64,000 nt of DNA, taken from contig NZ_LQIS01000011.1 of NCBI RefSeq assembly GCF_001499905.1, positions 1-64,000 of the forward strand, given 5' to 3'. Of the stretch, positions 33,791-42,200 are shown piece after piece (positions within the stretch are counted from its first letter, which is position 1; every line of letters starts with the position of its first letter). The notes below the pieces were generated by a model. That model saw only the letters and a list, made by a program, of their open reading frames with translations. It did no database searches and was not told where the DNA came from. The stretch is from Mycobacterium sp. GA-1285 (GTDB taxonomy: Bacteria; Actinomycetota; Actinomycetes; Mycobacteriales; Mycobacteriaceae). A program made the position numbers and the translations under genes.

Positions 33791-35273
33791 CGCGGGCGAG
33801 CAGGATATCGCGCAGTGCGCGGACGTCGACCTTGCCCGACGCCTTGCGGGGAATGTCGCCGTCGTTGTCGGTGATGAGCCACACCGTCGGAACCTTGAAG
33901 GCGCTCAACCGGTTTCGCGCCTCGGTACGCAACTCGTCGAGCGGACGGCCCGATACCACGGCGGCGCCGACGGCACCGGCGACCTCCGTGACGATCGCGT
34001 TGTGCACACCGTCGATCGTGCGCAGTGCCCGCTCGACTTCGCTCGGGTATACCGTCGCGCCGCTGACCTTGAACATGTCATCGCAGCGTCCGTGGTAGAA
34101 CATGAAGCCGTCGTCGTCGAGATGTCCGAGGTCGCCGGTGGGGTAGAAGCCATCCGGGGTGAATACGTCTTCGCGGCTGCGGCGACATATCCCTCGCATC
34201 ACGTGCGGCCCGCGAATCTGGATCATCCCGATGGTCCCGGTCGGCACCGGCTCACCGCTGCCGGTGTCGACGATGCGAACCTCCATGCCGTCGAAGGGCT
34301 TTCCGCAGCTGCCCCATGCCGAGCGTGGCATGTCGGTGTCGGCGGGGTAGCCGCAGTACGGCCCGAACGACTCGGTCATGCCGAACAAGTTGGCCCGCGC
34401 ACCCGGCTCTCCGCGCAGATCGGCGGGCAGAAGCGCAGGCAGACTCCCGGGCCGCAATGACGACAGATCGGCTCCGACAGAAGCGGATTGGCGTGCCAGG
34501 GCCTCCGCCTGGTCGGGCCAGCCGCGAAACAGCGTGACTCGTTCGCGTTCGACGAGGCGCAGCGTGGACTCCGGCCGGGGAATCTGCTCGGTGATCAGCG
34601 TGGCGCCCACCAACAGCGTCGAGAGGATGCCGCTGCCGAACCCGCCGACCCAGAAGAACGGCATCGGCAGATACAACCGGGTGTCAGCGGAGATGCACCG
34701 CGCGGACAGGCCCGACCGCACCGCGCCCAGAGCGTTGCCGTGCGAATGGATCACGCCCTTCGGTGGACCACTGCTGCCGGAGGTGAACATGATCACCAGG
34801 GGATCGCTCGGGGTCACCGCGGCCGCAATGTCATCGACGGGCGCGGCGTCGCCGGCGGGCAGCCGGTCCGCGTGCCAGACCTTACGCAGGGCCGGAAGAT
34901 CGGCCCGCTCGGTGGAGATGTCGTCCAGGTACCGGTGGCCGCGGAACTCCTCGACGGCCACGACGAACTGCACCGCCGCCACGCGAAGCTGGGCCGCGAG
35001 TTCGGGCGGCTGCAACAGCGTGCTCAATGGCACCACCACGGCGCCGACGCGGGTCAGCGCGATCGCGATCCGCACCCACTCGACGCTGTTGGGCATGATC
35101 AACGCGACCCGGCTGCCCTTGCCGACGCCGGCGGTCCAAAAGGCCGCGGCCAACTCACGTGTGGAGGCGTCGAGTTCGGCGTAGGTGATCCTGGCCGACG
35201 GGTCGATCACCGCCGCTTTGTCGCCGCGCTCGGCGGCTCGCCGCCGCATCAGCGCGTCGATCGTGTCAGACAT
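33783..35273 (-). CDS. Acyl-CoA ligase, third of three overlapping ligase genes
   Basis: 496 residues from ATG 35273, which overlaps the upstream ligase stop in ATGTCTGA. AMP-forming ligase motifs: VIMFTSGSSGPPKGVIHSHG (P-loop), NLFGMTESFGPYCGYPADTD, FYPTGDLGHLDDDGFMFYHG followed by DMFKVSGATVYPSEVERALR, and IPRKASGKVDVRALRDILLA with the catalytic lysine. Substrate is a carboxylic acid of unknown type; FadD13/FadD17-size enzymes of this kind often take medium-chain or cyclic acids. Last ligase of the array, convergent with gntR. Confidence 0.82.
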   Translation of the reverse strand: MSDTIDALMRRRAAERGDKAAVIDPSARITYAELDASTRELAAAFWTAGVGKGSRVALIMPNSVEWVRIAIALTRVGAVVVPLSTLLQPPELAAQLRVAAVQFVVAVEEFRGHRYLDDISTERADLPALRKVWHADRLPAGDAAPVDDIAAAVTPSDPLVIMFTSGSSGPPKGVIHSHGNALGAVRSGLSARCISADTRLYLPMPFFWVGGFGSGILSTLLVGATLITEQIPRPESTLRLVERERVTLFRGWPDQAEALARQSASVGADLSSLRPGSLPALLPADLRGEPGARANLFGMTESFGPYCGYPADTDMPRSAWGSCGKPFDGMEVRIVDTGSGEPVPTGTIGMIQIRGPHVMRGICRRSREDVFTPDGFYPTGDLGHLDDDGFMFYHGRCDDMFKVSGATVYPSEVERALRTIDGVHNAIVTEVAGAVGAAVVSGRPLDELRTEARNRLSAFKVPTVWLITDNDGDIPRKASGKVDVRALRDILLARVR

Positions 35274-36774
35274 CGAAAACCTCTGCCAATCGGGACAAGT
35301 CGACCTTTCCGCTGGACAGCACGGGAATGCGGGCAGCGGGCACGGCGGCGAACCGCCGGGGAATCTTGTACGCCGACAACTCGGACTTGAGCCGTTCACG
35401 ACATCCGGCCTCGTCGAATGACGCGCCGTCCTCCACCGCGATCACCGCGGCGACGATCTGGCCGCGTTCGGCGTCGGGCAGGCCGATCACGTGCGCGACG
35501 ACGCCGTCGGTCACCTTCGCGATCGCCCGTTCGACCTCCGCGGGTGCGACGTTGGCGCCCGCGGTCTTGATCATCGCGCCGCGGCGGCCGATGAAGTAGA
35601 AGAAGCCGTCGGCGTCAGTGCGGACGAGGTCGCCGGTGTGGAACCACCCGTCGACGTCGAAACACTCCTCCCGGCTGCGCTTGTGATACCGCAGCATCAT
35701 GAACGGCCCGCGCGCGCACAGTTCACCGCCGCCGACCCCCACGGGCGCTCCGGTGTCGGGATCGACGACCTTGACATCGAATCCGGGTACCGGCTTGCCG
35801 AACGATCCGCGCCGGTGCTCGGGCTGATCGGATTCATCGGAGCAGGCGAGGATGACGCTGCCGGACTCCGTCATGCCGAGCATCGTATGACGCAGTTCGG
35901 GATCGGCGGGCCGGACTTCGGGAGCCATGATCGGGTAGAGGTTGCCTCGCCTGATCGACGACAGGTCGCGGCTGGGCAGGCTGGGGTGGCGAGCGAGGTG
36001 GGCGATGCCCGCGACGAAACCGTTGGTCATCGTCGGCTTCTCGGCCTCCAACAGGTCGAGGGTCTCAGCGGGATCGACGGCGTTGGAGCACAACAGCGTT
36101 GCACCGGCGAGCAGCGTGGCCAGCACCGAGTAGGCGAACCCGCCGATCCAGAAGAACGGTGAGTTGCTGAACAGCTTGACCTCGGCGGTCAGTCCGCGGA
36201 TCTCGTTGAGCACCACCTGATGGTCGAGCAGCCCGGCGTGTGTGTGCACGACCCCTTTGGGTGCGCTCGTCGATCCCGAGGTGTAGATTATCGCCAACTC
36301 ATCGCAGGGCTCGACATCGTCTTCGAGCGCGGCCAGCAGTTCGCCACCGGCCGACTCCGGGGGCTCGGTGTCAACGAGGACGTGACGCAGCAGCGGAAGG
36401 CCCGCAATGTCGGTGAGCCGTCGCCGGTAGTCGTGCGAACGGTATGACGCTGTGGCCAAGAGGATCTCGACGTCAGCGTGGCCGAGCTGTTCGCGCATCT
36501 CCGGCGCGGTAGCCAGCGTCGAGACCGGGATCACGACGGCGCCGATCCGTGCGATGGCCAACATCGCCACGACGAACGCCGACCCGTTCGGGTACAACAC
36601 ACCGACGTGCGTGCCCTTGCCGGCGCCCAGCGTGATGAGTCCGCGTGCCAGCCGGGCCGACCGGCGTTCGGCGTCGGCATAGCCCAACCGGTCCGTATCG
36701 CAGATCAACAGCGGATGGTCACCGCGCGCGGCGGCCTGCGCACGCAGCACAGAGCCAACGGTTCGCTCAGGCAT
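35266..36774 (-). CDS. Acyl-CoA ligase, second of three overlapping ligase genes
   Basis: 502 residues from ATG 36774, overlapping the upstream stop in ATGCCTGA. Motifs: LAIIYTSGSTSAPKGVVHTH (P-loop), MLGMTESGSVILACSDESDQ, GWFHTGDLVRTDADGFFYFI then GRRGAMIKTAGANVAPAEVE, and IPVLSSGKVDLSRLAEVFDV with the catalytic lysine. The enzyme makes an acyl-adenylate then an acyl-CoA. It is clearly related to the next ligase (same FFWIGGF/FFWVGGF segment), which suggests duplication within the array. Confidence 0.82.
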   Translation of the reverse strand: MPERTVGSVLRAQAAARGDHPLLICDTDRLGYADAERRSARLARGLITLGAGKGTHVGVLYPNGSAFVVAMLAIARIGAVVIPVSTLATAPEMREQLGHADVEILLATASYRSHDYRRRLTDIAGLPLLRHVLVDTEPPESAGGELLAALEDDVEPCDELAIIYTSGSTSAPKGVVHTHAGLLDHQVVLNEIRGLTAEVKLFSNSPFFWIGGFAYSVLATLLAGATLLCSNAVDPAETLDLLEAEKPTMTNGFVAGIAHLARHPSLPSRDLSSIRRGNLYPIMAPEVRPADPELRHTMLGMTESGSVILACSDESDQPEHRRGSFGKPVPGFDVKVVDPDTGAPVGVGGGELCARGPFMMLRYHKRSREECFDVDGWFHTGDLVRTDADGFFYFIGRRGAMIKTAGANVAPAEVERAIAKVTDGVVAHVIGLPDAERGQIVAAVIAVEDGASFDEAGCRERLKSELSAYKIPRRFAAVPAARIPVLSSGKVDLSRLAEVFDV

Positions 36775-38224
36775 GGCCGACGGTCTCGAAGTGCTGCCGG
36801 ACCGCGCTGAGGTCGGGTTTTCCCGACGGTGTGCACGGCATCTGCTCGACGATCGCGATGACGCTCGGAATTTCATAGCGGGCCAGGCGGGTTCGCAGGA
36901 ACTCTTCGAGCGTTGCGGAATCGACGGGCTCGCGCGGCTGCACCATCGCCACCGGTGTCTCACCGAGCCGGTCGTCGGGTCGGCCGACCACGGCGGCGCT
37001 GTGCACCGCGGGGTGGGTCTCGAGCGCTGCCCGCACGTCGTCGGGCATGATCTTGAATCCGCCCCGAATGATCGCCTGGTCGGCACGCCCCAGGATCCAC
37101 ACGAACCCGTCCGCGTCGATGCGCGCCATGTCTGTGGTGCGGATCCAGTCCGCTTCCGGGCCCAGCTGACCGGGCTTCACCTCGAGCAGACCGGGCTCAT
37201 CGGCGCCGAGGGGACGGCCGTCGTCATCGACGACGCGCAGTTGCGCGCCGAGGCTGGCCCTTCCCACACTGCCCCGCTTGGTCTGCCAGTACTGCCGATA
37301 ATCGGCCAGCGTCCAGCCTGCGACGCCACCGCCGAATTCGGTTGCGGCATAGGACGTCAGTACCGGTATGCCGAACTTCGCGGTGAAGGCGTCGGCGTCC
37401 TCGGCTGACAACGGTGCGGTGCCGGAGGTGACCGCCTGGATGCCGGCCAGGTCGTCGCGGGTCAGGTCCGAATGCAACACCGTGCGCAGCGCAGCGGGTA
37501 CGAGGGACACCGCGCGCGGACGGTGACGTCGCACCGCGTCGGCCCAGCGCTTCAGTTCGAAGCGGTCGAGAAGGACGAATGAGCGCCCCTCGCATACGCA
37601 TTGCAGAACCCGAAAGACCCCACCGATGTGCACCAGCGGGGCGTTGACGATTGCCACCCCGCTTCGCAACTGCCTCGTCGACGGCGCTTCCTTGAAACCC
37701 TCGCCGATCACACTGTGCGCCAACATGTCATAGGTGAGGTCGATCCGTTTGGGTGGCCCGGTTGTCCCGCTGGTCAACATCCGCACCGCGACGCCGATGC
37801 GGTTCTCCTCGGGGACAAGCGCGCGAGCCGCGGTCAGGCGGATCGGATCTGAGACCGTCGAGATTGCCACCATGTCGGTGCCCGGGGTGCTCACCAGCCG
37901 CGACAGGTCGCCCTGTTCGCCGATCACCACCGGCAGGGCGAGTGCCTGCAGGTCGGCCCGGATGCGGTCGTCGCCGCGCGACGGGTTGACGACCACGACG
38001 GTGCCGCCGCCGAGCAGGACGCCGAGAAGACTCGCGACATGAGCCGGCGTGTTACGCAACAGCATTCCCACCTGACGTCCCGTCACCCCGACCCCGTGGA
38101 TCTGGGCGGCCAGTCCGGCGACCTGGCCCCAGGTGATCCATTCGCCTTCGTATTCGATGGCCGGCGCGTCGGGGTCGAGCGCGAGGACGTCTCTGATGCG
38201 TCGGCTGAGCGGGTGATCACCCAT
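36767..38224 (-). CDS. Divergent acyl-CoA ligase, first of three overlapping ligase genes
   Basis: 485 residues, starting in the last base of the crotonase stop region (38224). The AMP-forming ligase fold is present but several motifs are altered: the P-loop reads VRMLTSGTTGPPKRIDLTYD, with Arg where Gly normally follows PK; the A7 motif TGD is IRTTDMARIDADGFVWILGR (Gly to Thr); the C-terminal lysine is kept in MPCTPSGKPDLSAVRQHF. The aromatic FFW segment of its two neighbours is absent. It may act on a different substrate, or be less active or dedicated to adenylation only. Confidence 0.78.
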   Translation of the reverse strand: MGDHPLSRRIRDVLALDPDAPAIEYEGEWITWGQVAGLAAQIHGVGVTGRQVGMLLRNTPAHVASLLGVLLGGGTVVVVNPSRGDDRIRADLQALALPVVIGEQGDLSRLVSTPGTDMVAISTVSDPIRLTAARALVPEENRIGVAVRMLTSGTTGPPKRIDLTYDMLAHSVIGEGFKEAPSTRQLRSGVAIVNAPLVHIGGVFRVLQCVCEGRSFVLLDRFELKRWADAVRRHRPRAVSLVPAALRTVLHSDLTRDDLAGIQAVTSGTAPLSAEDADAFTAKFGIPVLTSYAATEFGGGVAGWTLADYRQYWQTKRGSVGRASLGAQLRVVDDDGRPLGADEPGLLEVKPGQLGPEADWIRTTDMARIDADGFVWILGRADQAIIRGGFKIMPDDVRAALETHPAVHSAAVVGRPDDRLGETPVAMVQPREPVDSATLEEFLRTRLARYEIPSVIAIVEQMPCTPSGKPDLSAVRQHFETVGHA

Positions 38225-39021
38225 CAGCGGATCCTCGGTTCGGATCGCGCGCCCGGGGGCGCCTGGGCCAGCTCGGCCTGCCCCAACGGATTACCCAGCC
38301 GGGTGTAGATCAGGTTCTGCTCCATCGCCGCGCGGTACGGCTTCTCCAACGACTCCCATATCGCCTTGACGGTGCCCTGGGTCGCCGACGGCGGCTTGGC
38401 GGCGATCCCCGCCGCGATCTCGTGTGCGCGTGTCCACAGGCGGTCGGCGGTCACGACCTCGGTCACCAGGCCCATCTGCAGAGCCGTGGTGGCGCTGACG
38501 CGTTCGTCGTTGCCCATCAACGCAATCCGCAGCGTCTGGGCCAGCCCGACGCGCCGCATCAGGCCGATCGGTTCCAGCGCGCATACGAGGCCGGCGCTCA
38601 CGTGGGAGTCGAAGAAGGTGGCATCCTGCGAGCAGATCACCACATCGGCCTCGTTGAGGAAGTAGAACGCCCCCGCTGTGCACATGCCCTGTACCGCGCA
38701 GACGACCGGCTTCCACATCTTCTGCCATTTCGGACTGAGGTGCTCGCCGGGATCCTCGTGGTTCCAGACGTTTCCGGGCTGGCCGTACGGGATCTTGACG
38801 TCCAGGCCCGCGCTGAACGCGCGGTCGCCGGCGGCGCGGAGCACCACCGCATGGACGGCGTCGTCGTTCTTGACCAGGTGCCACGCCTGCGACATCTCCT
38901 CGCACATTGTGCGGTTGAAGGCGTTCAGCGATTCCGGCCGGTTCAGCGTGATGGTCGCGACGTGGTCGGCGGCGTCCACGTCGACGAGAATGGTCTCGAA
39001 CGACGGCGTCGTCAAGGTCAT
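38224..39021 (-). CDS. Enoyl-CoA hydratase/isomerase family protein
   Basis: 265 residues from ATG 39021, inside the ATGA overlap with the upstream crotonase; GTG 39027 is an alternative start. Crotonase motifs: VATITLNRPESLNAFNRTMC, RAAGDRAFSAGLDVKIPYGQ (first oxyanion region) and VQGMCTAGAFYFLNEADVVI (second; CTAGA in place of the usual GGG). It ends in an Ala/Pro-rich tail (ELAQAPPGARSEPRIR). Probably hydrates or isomerises an unsaturated CoA ester made by the nearby dehydrogenases. One of three adjacent, non-identical crotonases. Confidence 0.82.
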   Translation of the reverse strand: MTLTTPSFETILVDVDAADHVATITLNRPESLNAFNRTMCEEMSQAWHLVKNDDAVHAVVLRAAGDRAFSAGLDVKIPYGQPGNVWNHEDPGEHLSPKWQKMWKPVVCAVQGMCTAGAFYFLNEADVVICSQDATFFDSHVSAGLVCALEPIGLMRRVGLAQTLRIALMGNDERVSATTALQMGLVTEVVTADRLWTRAHEIAAGIAAKPPSATQGTVKAIWESLEKPYRAAMEQNLIYTRLGNPLGQAELAQAPPGARSEPRIR

Positions 39022-39836
39022 CGGCACTGCCAGTTCGGAGTCCGCTTCTCCACGAAGGCCTTCGGACCTTCGGCGGCGTCGTCGGTGCGCACGACCCGCT
39101 CACGGAATGTCTCGGCGAGAATCTCCGCCTCGTGCAGCGGCAGGTCGAGCGTCTTGTGGATGGCCAACCGCGTGCCTCGAACCGCGAGCGGGGCGTTGGA
39201 GTTCACGATGTCGGCGATCTCGTGCGCGCGCTCGAGCAGCCGGTCGTGCTCCACGACTTCGCTGATCATGCCCAACTCATACGCGCGTTCGGCGCTCATC
39301 CGTTCGTGCTTGCCCATCAGCGCCATGCGCAGCGCGATGTTGCGGGGCAGGATCCTGGCCAGCCGGACCATTTCGCGGCCTGCCACCAGCCCGATGCTCA
39401 CGTGCGGATCGAAGAACGTCGCCTTGTCGGAGGCGATCGCGATGTCGCCGGTGGTGATCCAGTCCAGCCCTGCGCCGCAACACAATCCGTTGACCGCGGT
39501 GAGAACCGGTTTGGCCATGCGCCGGAACGGGGGAGTGCCCTCCTGCGGCGCCTCCCACTGTTCATAGGTGGACAGGTATGGCCGCTCGTAGATGACCCTG
39601 CCGTCCTCGGGAATCTCCCCGACGTCGGCGCCGGTGCAGAAGGCCCGGCCCGTACCCGTCACGATCAGGATCCAGATGTCGTCGTCGTTCTCGGCTTCGT
39701 CGTAGGCGGCGCGGAGCTCGGTGATCATGTGCGGGCTCAGCGCGTTGAGCGCATTCGGCCGGTTCAGGGTGATCGTGGCCTTGTGCCCGTCGACCTCGTA
39801 CTTGATGTCGTCGAAGTCGGGGTGTGTGGGGGACAT
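39018..39836 (-). CDS. Enoyl-CoA hydratase/isomerase family protein
   Basis: 272 residues. Motifs: KATITLNRPNALNALSPHMI, VTGTGRAFCTGADVGEIPED and VNGLCCGAGLDWITTGDIAI, where two Cys and a Gly-Ala-Gly replace the usual GG[GA] oxyanion loop. C-terminus RTDDAAEGPKAFVEKRTPNW carries the 'EGxxAFxEKRxPxW' signature of true enoyl-CoA hydratases. Middle gene of the crotonase triplet, 16 bp downstream of the first and overlapping the next by ATGA. Confidence 0.85.
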   Translation of the reverse strand: MSPTHPDFDDIKYEVDGHKATITLNRPNALNALSPHMITELRAAYDEAENDDDIWILIVTGTGRAFCTGADVGEIPEDGRVIYERPYLSTYEQWEAPQEGTPPFRRMAKPVLTAVNGLCCGAGLDWITTGDIAIASDKATFFDPHVSIGLVAGREMVRLARILPRNIALRMALMGKHERMSAERAYELGMISEVVEHDRLLERAHEIADIVNSNAPLAVRGTRLAIHKTLDLPLHEAEILAETFRERVVRTDDAAEGPKAFVEKRTPNWQCR

Positions 39837-39852
39837 TCGTTGTTCCTATCCG

Positions 39853-40674
39853 TCAGCGCCCGTGGAATTCCGGCGGGCGCTTGTCACGGAACGCCGCCAG
39901 TCCTTCTCTGAAATCGGTGGTTCGACACGACAGCTCGACGTTGTAGAGCTCCCGGTTCATGGTGTCGGAAAGCGACGCGTGCTGGCCGTAGTGAATGGAC
40001 TGTTTGGCCAGGCCGATCGCCACGGTGGGTCCGGATGCCAATCGCTCGACGAGTTCGTCGGCCACTGCGGACAATTCGGGTTCCGGTACGGCGGTGTGGA
40101 TCAGGCCCCACTCGGCCGCGTCGGCGCCGCTGACCTTCTCGCCCAGCAGCAGCATCCGCTTGGCGCGCGCCAATCCGACGAGCCGGGGCAGCAGCCAGGA
40201 CGACCCCGAATCGGGGCTGAAGCCGCGGCCGAGGAACGGCTCCCAGAACACGGCGTCCTCTGCGGCCACGGTGAAGTCGGCCGCCAGCGCCAGGTTGCAA
40301 CCGAGGCCAGCGGCCCACCCGCGAACCGTGCACACCACCGGCAGGTGAAGGGTGTGGACCAGTTCGACCACCCGATGCGCGGTGTGGGGTTGGCGGCGGA
40401 CGATGTCGCCGGTGCGGGGGCGCGGGTCACCGGCGTTGGACGCCACCCAGTCGACGCCCGCACAGAAATCCGATCCGCCGCCGCAGATATGGACGGCGCG
40501 CAGCGAGTCGTCGGTGGCGGCGGCGGTCAACGTCGTCACCAACGTGTCGGTCATGCTGCGGCTCAACGCGTTACGGCGCGACGGGCGGCTCAGCGTGATA
40601 CGCAGAACCGCGTCGTCGCGCGACGTCTCAACCACGCCGTCGTCGGCCGCATCGGTCACCGTTGAATCCGCCAA
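39853..40674 (-). CDS. Enoyl-CoA hydratase/isomerase family protein
   Basis: 273 residues from a TTG start at 40674; GTG 40659 would give a protein five residues shorter. Motifs: AVLRITLSRPSRRNALSRSM, ICGGGSDFCAGVDWVASNAG, VRGWAAGLGCNLALAADFTV and the C-terminal TTDFREGLAAFRDKRPPEFH typical of hydratases. It is the first gene of a six-gene minus-strand run (three crotonases, three ligases). Its promoter region carries two CTTACNGTAAG-like boxes and a GntR-type palindrome (40683-40725) shared with the divergent thioesterase-gntR-crotonase operon. Confidence 0.85.
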   Translation of the reverse strand: MADSTVTDAADDGVVETSRDDAVLRITLSRPSRRNALSRSMTDTLVTTLTAAATDDSLRAVHICGGGSDFCAGVDWVASNAGDPRPRTGDIVRRQPHTAHRVVELVHTLHLPVVCTVRGWAAGLGCNLALAADFTVAAEDAVFWEPFLGRGFSPDSGSSWLLPRLVGLARAKRMLLLGEKVSGADAAEWGLIHTAVPEPELSAVADELVERLASGPTVAIGLAKQSIHYGQHASLSDTMNRELYNVELSCRTTDFREGLAAFRDKRPPEFHGR

Positions 40675-40682
40675 TCTCGAGC

Positions 40683-40705
40683 TATACGGTTAGACATACA
40701 GTATT
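40683..40705. promoter_or_regulatory. Tandem 11-bp boxes (regulon operator, copy 1)
   Basis: TATACGGTTAG (40683-40693) and CATACAGTATT (40695-40705) are 12 bp apart and share TAC-N-G with the perfect palindrome CTTACCGTAAG found at 60684. They lie 9-31 bp before the crotonase start (minus) and upstream of the thioesterase start (plus). Inferred operator for a regulator of the catabolic island. Confidence 0.45.
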
Positions 40706-40725
40706 GCTATCTTGTACAAGTTAGC
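40706..40725. promoter_or_regulatory. GntR-type palindromic operator
   Basis: GCTATCTTGTACAAGTTAGC contains the perfect 10-bp palindrome CTTGTACAAG and near-complete flanking symmetry (one mismatch pair). TTGTACAA fits the FadR-subfamily GntR pattern. The GntR gene at 41418, second gene of the plus-strand operon that starts at 40771, is the likely binder. It directly follows the tandem boxes at 40683-40705. Confidence 0.5.
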
Positions 40726-40770
40726 AAGGACAGCGGTCGAAAAGACGTCGCCGCCGACGAGAGGCCACCG

Positions 40771-41421
40771 ATGGCACAGGACACGCCCAGTTACGGCGAG
40801 CAACCGCTGGCGCAGACCGTCGCCGCCGCGGGCGCCCTCCGCCGGCTGAGCGGCCTGTTGCTCTCGTTGGAGCACGAGCACCCCACCGTCGACGTAATGC
40901 TGCGCCAGATCGACGACTGGGAACGCGAACTCGCCGCCGCGGCACCCGCTGATCCGACGCCCCGGATCGGTCCCGACGCCACGGAGTCGCAACGCGTCTA
41001 CCTCGACCACGCCTTCGACATCGGCGCGTACAACCCGGCGTTTCCCGAATACACCGTCGACCAGTTGGGCGCCGACACCGCGTCGGGCAGGGTCACGTTC
41101 CCGGTCGTCTTCGAAGGTCCACCGGGGTTGGTCAACGGGGGATTCGTCGCGGTGTTCTTCGACTGCGTGACCCAGCACCACAGCTGCGCGATGGGCCGTA
41201 CCGGCAAGACCCGCTCGCTGACCGTCACCTTCCGTAGGCCGACACCGATCCTCACCGAGCTTAGATTCGACGTGAACCGCGTGGAGGCCGACGGCCGCGT
41301 GACATCCACGGCGCGGCTGCTGCTCGGAGACGAGGTGTTGTGCGTCGGCGAGTTCAACACGTCGGCGTCCTCACCCGAGCGGCTGTCTGTGTTCGAGTTC
41401 GGGAAGCGCCGGACGAGATGA
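40771..41421 (+). CDS. Hot-dog-fold (PaaI-like) thioesterase family protein
   Basis: 216 residues, ATG 40771 with GAGAGG upstream. The C-terminal 130 residues form a hot-dog domain: VVFEGPPGLVNGGFVAVFFD (the 'HGG'-like loop is NGG), then GRTGKTRSLTVTFRRPTPIL and RVTSTARLLLGDEVLCVGEF. A helical N-terminal extension of about 80 residues precedes it. The usual catalytic His/Asp is not obvious, so it may bind or slowly hydrolyse CoA esters. It overlaps the GntR gene by ATGA and is divergent from the crotonase-ligase operon. Confidence 0.65.
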   Translation: MAQDTPSYGEQPLAQTVAAAGALRRLSGLLLSLEHEHPTVDVMLRQIDDWERELAAAAPADPTPRIGPDATESQRVYLDHAFDIGAYNPAFPEYTVDQLGADTASGRVTFPVVFEGPPGLVNGGFVAVFFDCVTQHHSCAMGRTGKTRSLTVTFRRPTPILTELRFDVNRVEADGRVTSTARLLLGDEVLCVGEFNTSASSPERLSVFEFGKRRTR

Positions 41422-42191
41422 CCAGCGCGCACAGGATTCGTCAACCCCGGGTGGCAGAGATCATCGCCGCACGGCTTCGCGACGACATCCTGTCCGGGCG
41501 GCTCAAGGAGGGCGACGTGCTGCCGTCCCAAGACGGCCTGCTCGCCGAGTTCGGAGTCAGCCCGCCGGCCCTGCGTGAGGCGATCCACATCCTGGAGACC
41601 GACGGGCTGATCTCGGTGCGGCGGGGCAACATGGGCGGTGCAGTCGTGCATCAGCCCTCGGCAGACCGGACCGCCCACATGATCAGCATGGTGTTGCAGG
41701 CACGCTCTGCTACACCCGCGGACGTCAGCGGCGCACTGCTGCACCTCGAACCTATCTGCGCGAGCATGTGCGCCGCCAGGGCCGACCGCATGACCGAGGT
41801 CGTCCCCTACCTCGAAGGCGAAATACAAAGGCAAATCGACGAATTCGACGATCCGGCACGGTATGTCCCCAATGCCCGCCGGTTCCACGAAACCGTCGTC
41901 TCCCGCTGCGGCAACGAGCCGATGATTCTGTTGATCGGTTCGTTGGAGCTGATCTGGTCGGCGCACGAGTCGTCGGTGTGGGGCGACGAGACCGGCGCCG
42001 ATCCGATGAACGACAAGACGATGCGGGCCGCGCTGAGGGATCACCAACGCCTGCTCGACGCTATCCGTGACGGCAACCAGGCCCGTGCGGCACGGTTGGC
42101 CGCCGAACACCTCGCGGTCGCGCGCCGCAACACGCTTGCTGCCGGAACGGACAAAACCATTGAGGCCAAGCTCATCTACGACGTTCAGTGA
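41418..42191 (+). CDS. GntR-family (FadR-type) regulator
   Basis: 257 residues from ATG 41418. Winged helix: VAEIIAARLRDDILSGRLKE, LLAEFGVSPPALREAIHILE, GLISVRRGNMGGAVVHQ. The FCD domain has RFHETVVSRCGNEPMILLIG and LRDHQRLLDAIRDGNQARAA. The DNA-binding end 'VRRGNMGGAVVHQPS' is characteristic of a mycobacterial GntR subgroup. It lies between a thioesterase and a crotonase, and probably acts at CTTGTACAAG (40711-40720) on both divergent operons. Confidence 0.85.
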   Translation: MTSAHRIRQPRVAEIIAARLRDDILSGRLKEGDVLPSQDGLLAEFGVSPPALREAIHILETDGLISVRRGNMGGAVVHQPSADRTAHMISMVLQARSATPADVSGALLHLEPICASMCAARADRMTEVVPYLEGEIQRQIDEFDDPARYVPNARRFHETVVSRCGNEPMILLIGSLELIWSAHESSVWGDETGADPMNDKTMRAALRDHQRLLDAIRDGNQARAARLAAEHLAVARRNTLAAGTDKTIEAKLIYDVQ

Positions 42192-42200
42192 GGACACTCC

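Noticed and set aside
40711..40720. CTTGTACAAG as a KstR or KstR2 site
   Set aside because: KstR2 sites have CAAG...CTTG orientation and KstR sites need AACnnGTT; this palindrome has neither and fits a GntR operator better.
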